Assembly: GCA_023659785.1 (NCBI GenBank)
Contig: JAGXOR010000074.1
Coordinates: 1 to 6,664, forward strand
DNA: 6,664 nucleotides
DNA from: Methanomicrobia archaeon LH_S13
GTDB taxonomy: Archaea; Halobacteriota; Syntropharchaeia; Alkanophagales; Methanospirareceae
Reading direction: 5' to 3'
Positions 6,502 through 6,664 of the stretch are shown here, in pieces. Both the position numbers and the translations under genes were made by a program. Numbering within the stretch: the first letter of the stretch is position 1; each line of letters opens with the position of its first letter. The notes beneath the pieces are model-generated. The model saw only the letters and a program-made list of their open reading frames with translations. It was not told the DNA's origin and did no database searches.

Positions 6502-6664
6502 TTAGATTACTTTATTTGCTTGTGATGAAGCATCTAAAATTGACTGTGCAAGCTAATGATTCTTCGCCATCCCTTTTATGTTCAAATCCTCAATCGCTAT
6601 CAAGTCGTGGTTATCAACATAGAATCGTGACAGCTTGTGTAGGAAGTCATCTCGTTGATTTGCC
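6502..6664 (-). pseudogene. tnpB: TnpB (IS200/IS605 family) remnant
   Basis: Read on the minus strand from the right edge, the frame encodes ANQRDDFLHKLSRFYVDNHD, LIAIEDLNIKGMAKNH, then a TAG (6555-6553), then LAQSILDASSQANKVI and TAA (6504-6502). This is the RuvC-like nuclease region of TnpB, the RNA-guided endonuclease of IS200/IS605 and IS607 elements and the ancestor of Cas12. IEDLNIKGM carries the RuvC-II catalytic glutamate, and LAQSILDAS matches the LAKSILDAS segment that normally follows. After this the family continues into a zinc ribbon (paired CxxC) and RuvC-III, both absent; the sequence turns unrelated around 6520. With an internal stop and a lost C-terminus this copy cannot be an active nuclease unless TAG is read through. 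The N-terminal part lies beyond the window. No clear element end was seen. Confidence 0.8.

Overview
The window looks archaeal. The main evidence is a complete valyl-tRNA synthetase of archaeal type (about 836 residues, HIGN and KMSKS signatures, several Cys-X2-Cys knuckles) and debris of surface proteins that combine beta-sandwich modules with NosD-like beta-helix repeats. That combination is common in methanogens and anaerobic methane/alkane-oxidising archaea. Purine-rich Shine-Dalgarno-like leaders and a TATA-like element fit this. I lean towards a methanogen/ANME-related euryarchaeon. The lineage is an inference, not read from a marker gene.

Layout, left to right. (1) 1-1259, plus strand: the 3' end of an unidentified gene overlaps by 8 nt the start of an intact radical SAM enzyme that resembles the MSMEG_0568 family, so the two were probably co-transcribed. 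(2) 1318-1695: a small MNT-type nucleotidyltransferase that has lost its catalytic core. (3) 1696-1896: a non-coding stretch with a plausible TATA element. (4) 1897-3783: relics of one or more large secreted surface proteins. They comprise a start resembling the beginning of a signal peptide fused out of frame to the middle of a beta-sandwich module, a tandem-duplicated module, a NosD/PbH1 beta-helix, a Thr/Pro-rich linker piece, a second frameshifted NosD piece and a piece of an S-layer-like domain. (5) 3823-3951: an intact-looking 42-residue single-span membrane protein too short for routine gene calling. (6) 3964-6474, minus strand: valS, convergent with the small gene and 12 nt from it. 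(7) 6502-6664, minus strand: a TnpB (IS200/IS605 family) remnant just upstream of valS, with an in-frame TAG and a lost C-terminus; it runs off the window.

The two housekeeping-like genes (radical SAM enzyme, ValS) are intact. Almost everything between them is broken by out-of-frame joins, stops or internal deletions, so this is a decay or recombination zone between two conserved genes. I found no complete undescribed multi-gene system. The points most worth following are the surface-module graveyard (decay, sequencing indels or silent recombination donors), the core-less nucleotidyltransferase, the small membrane protein and the broken TnpB. No tRNA, rRNA or CRISPR array was seen.
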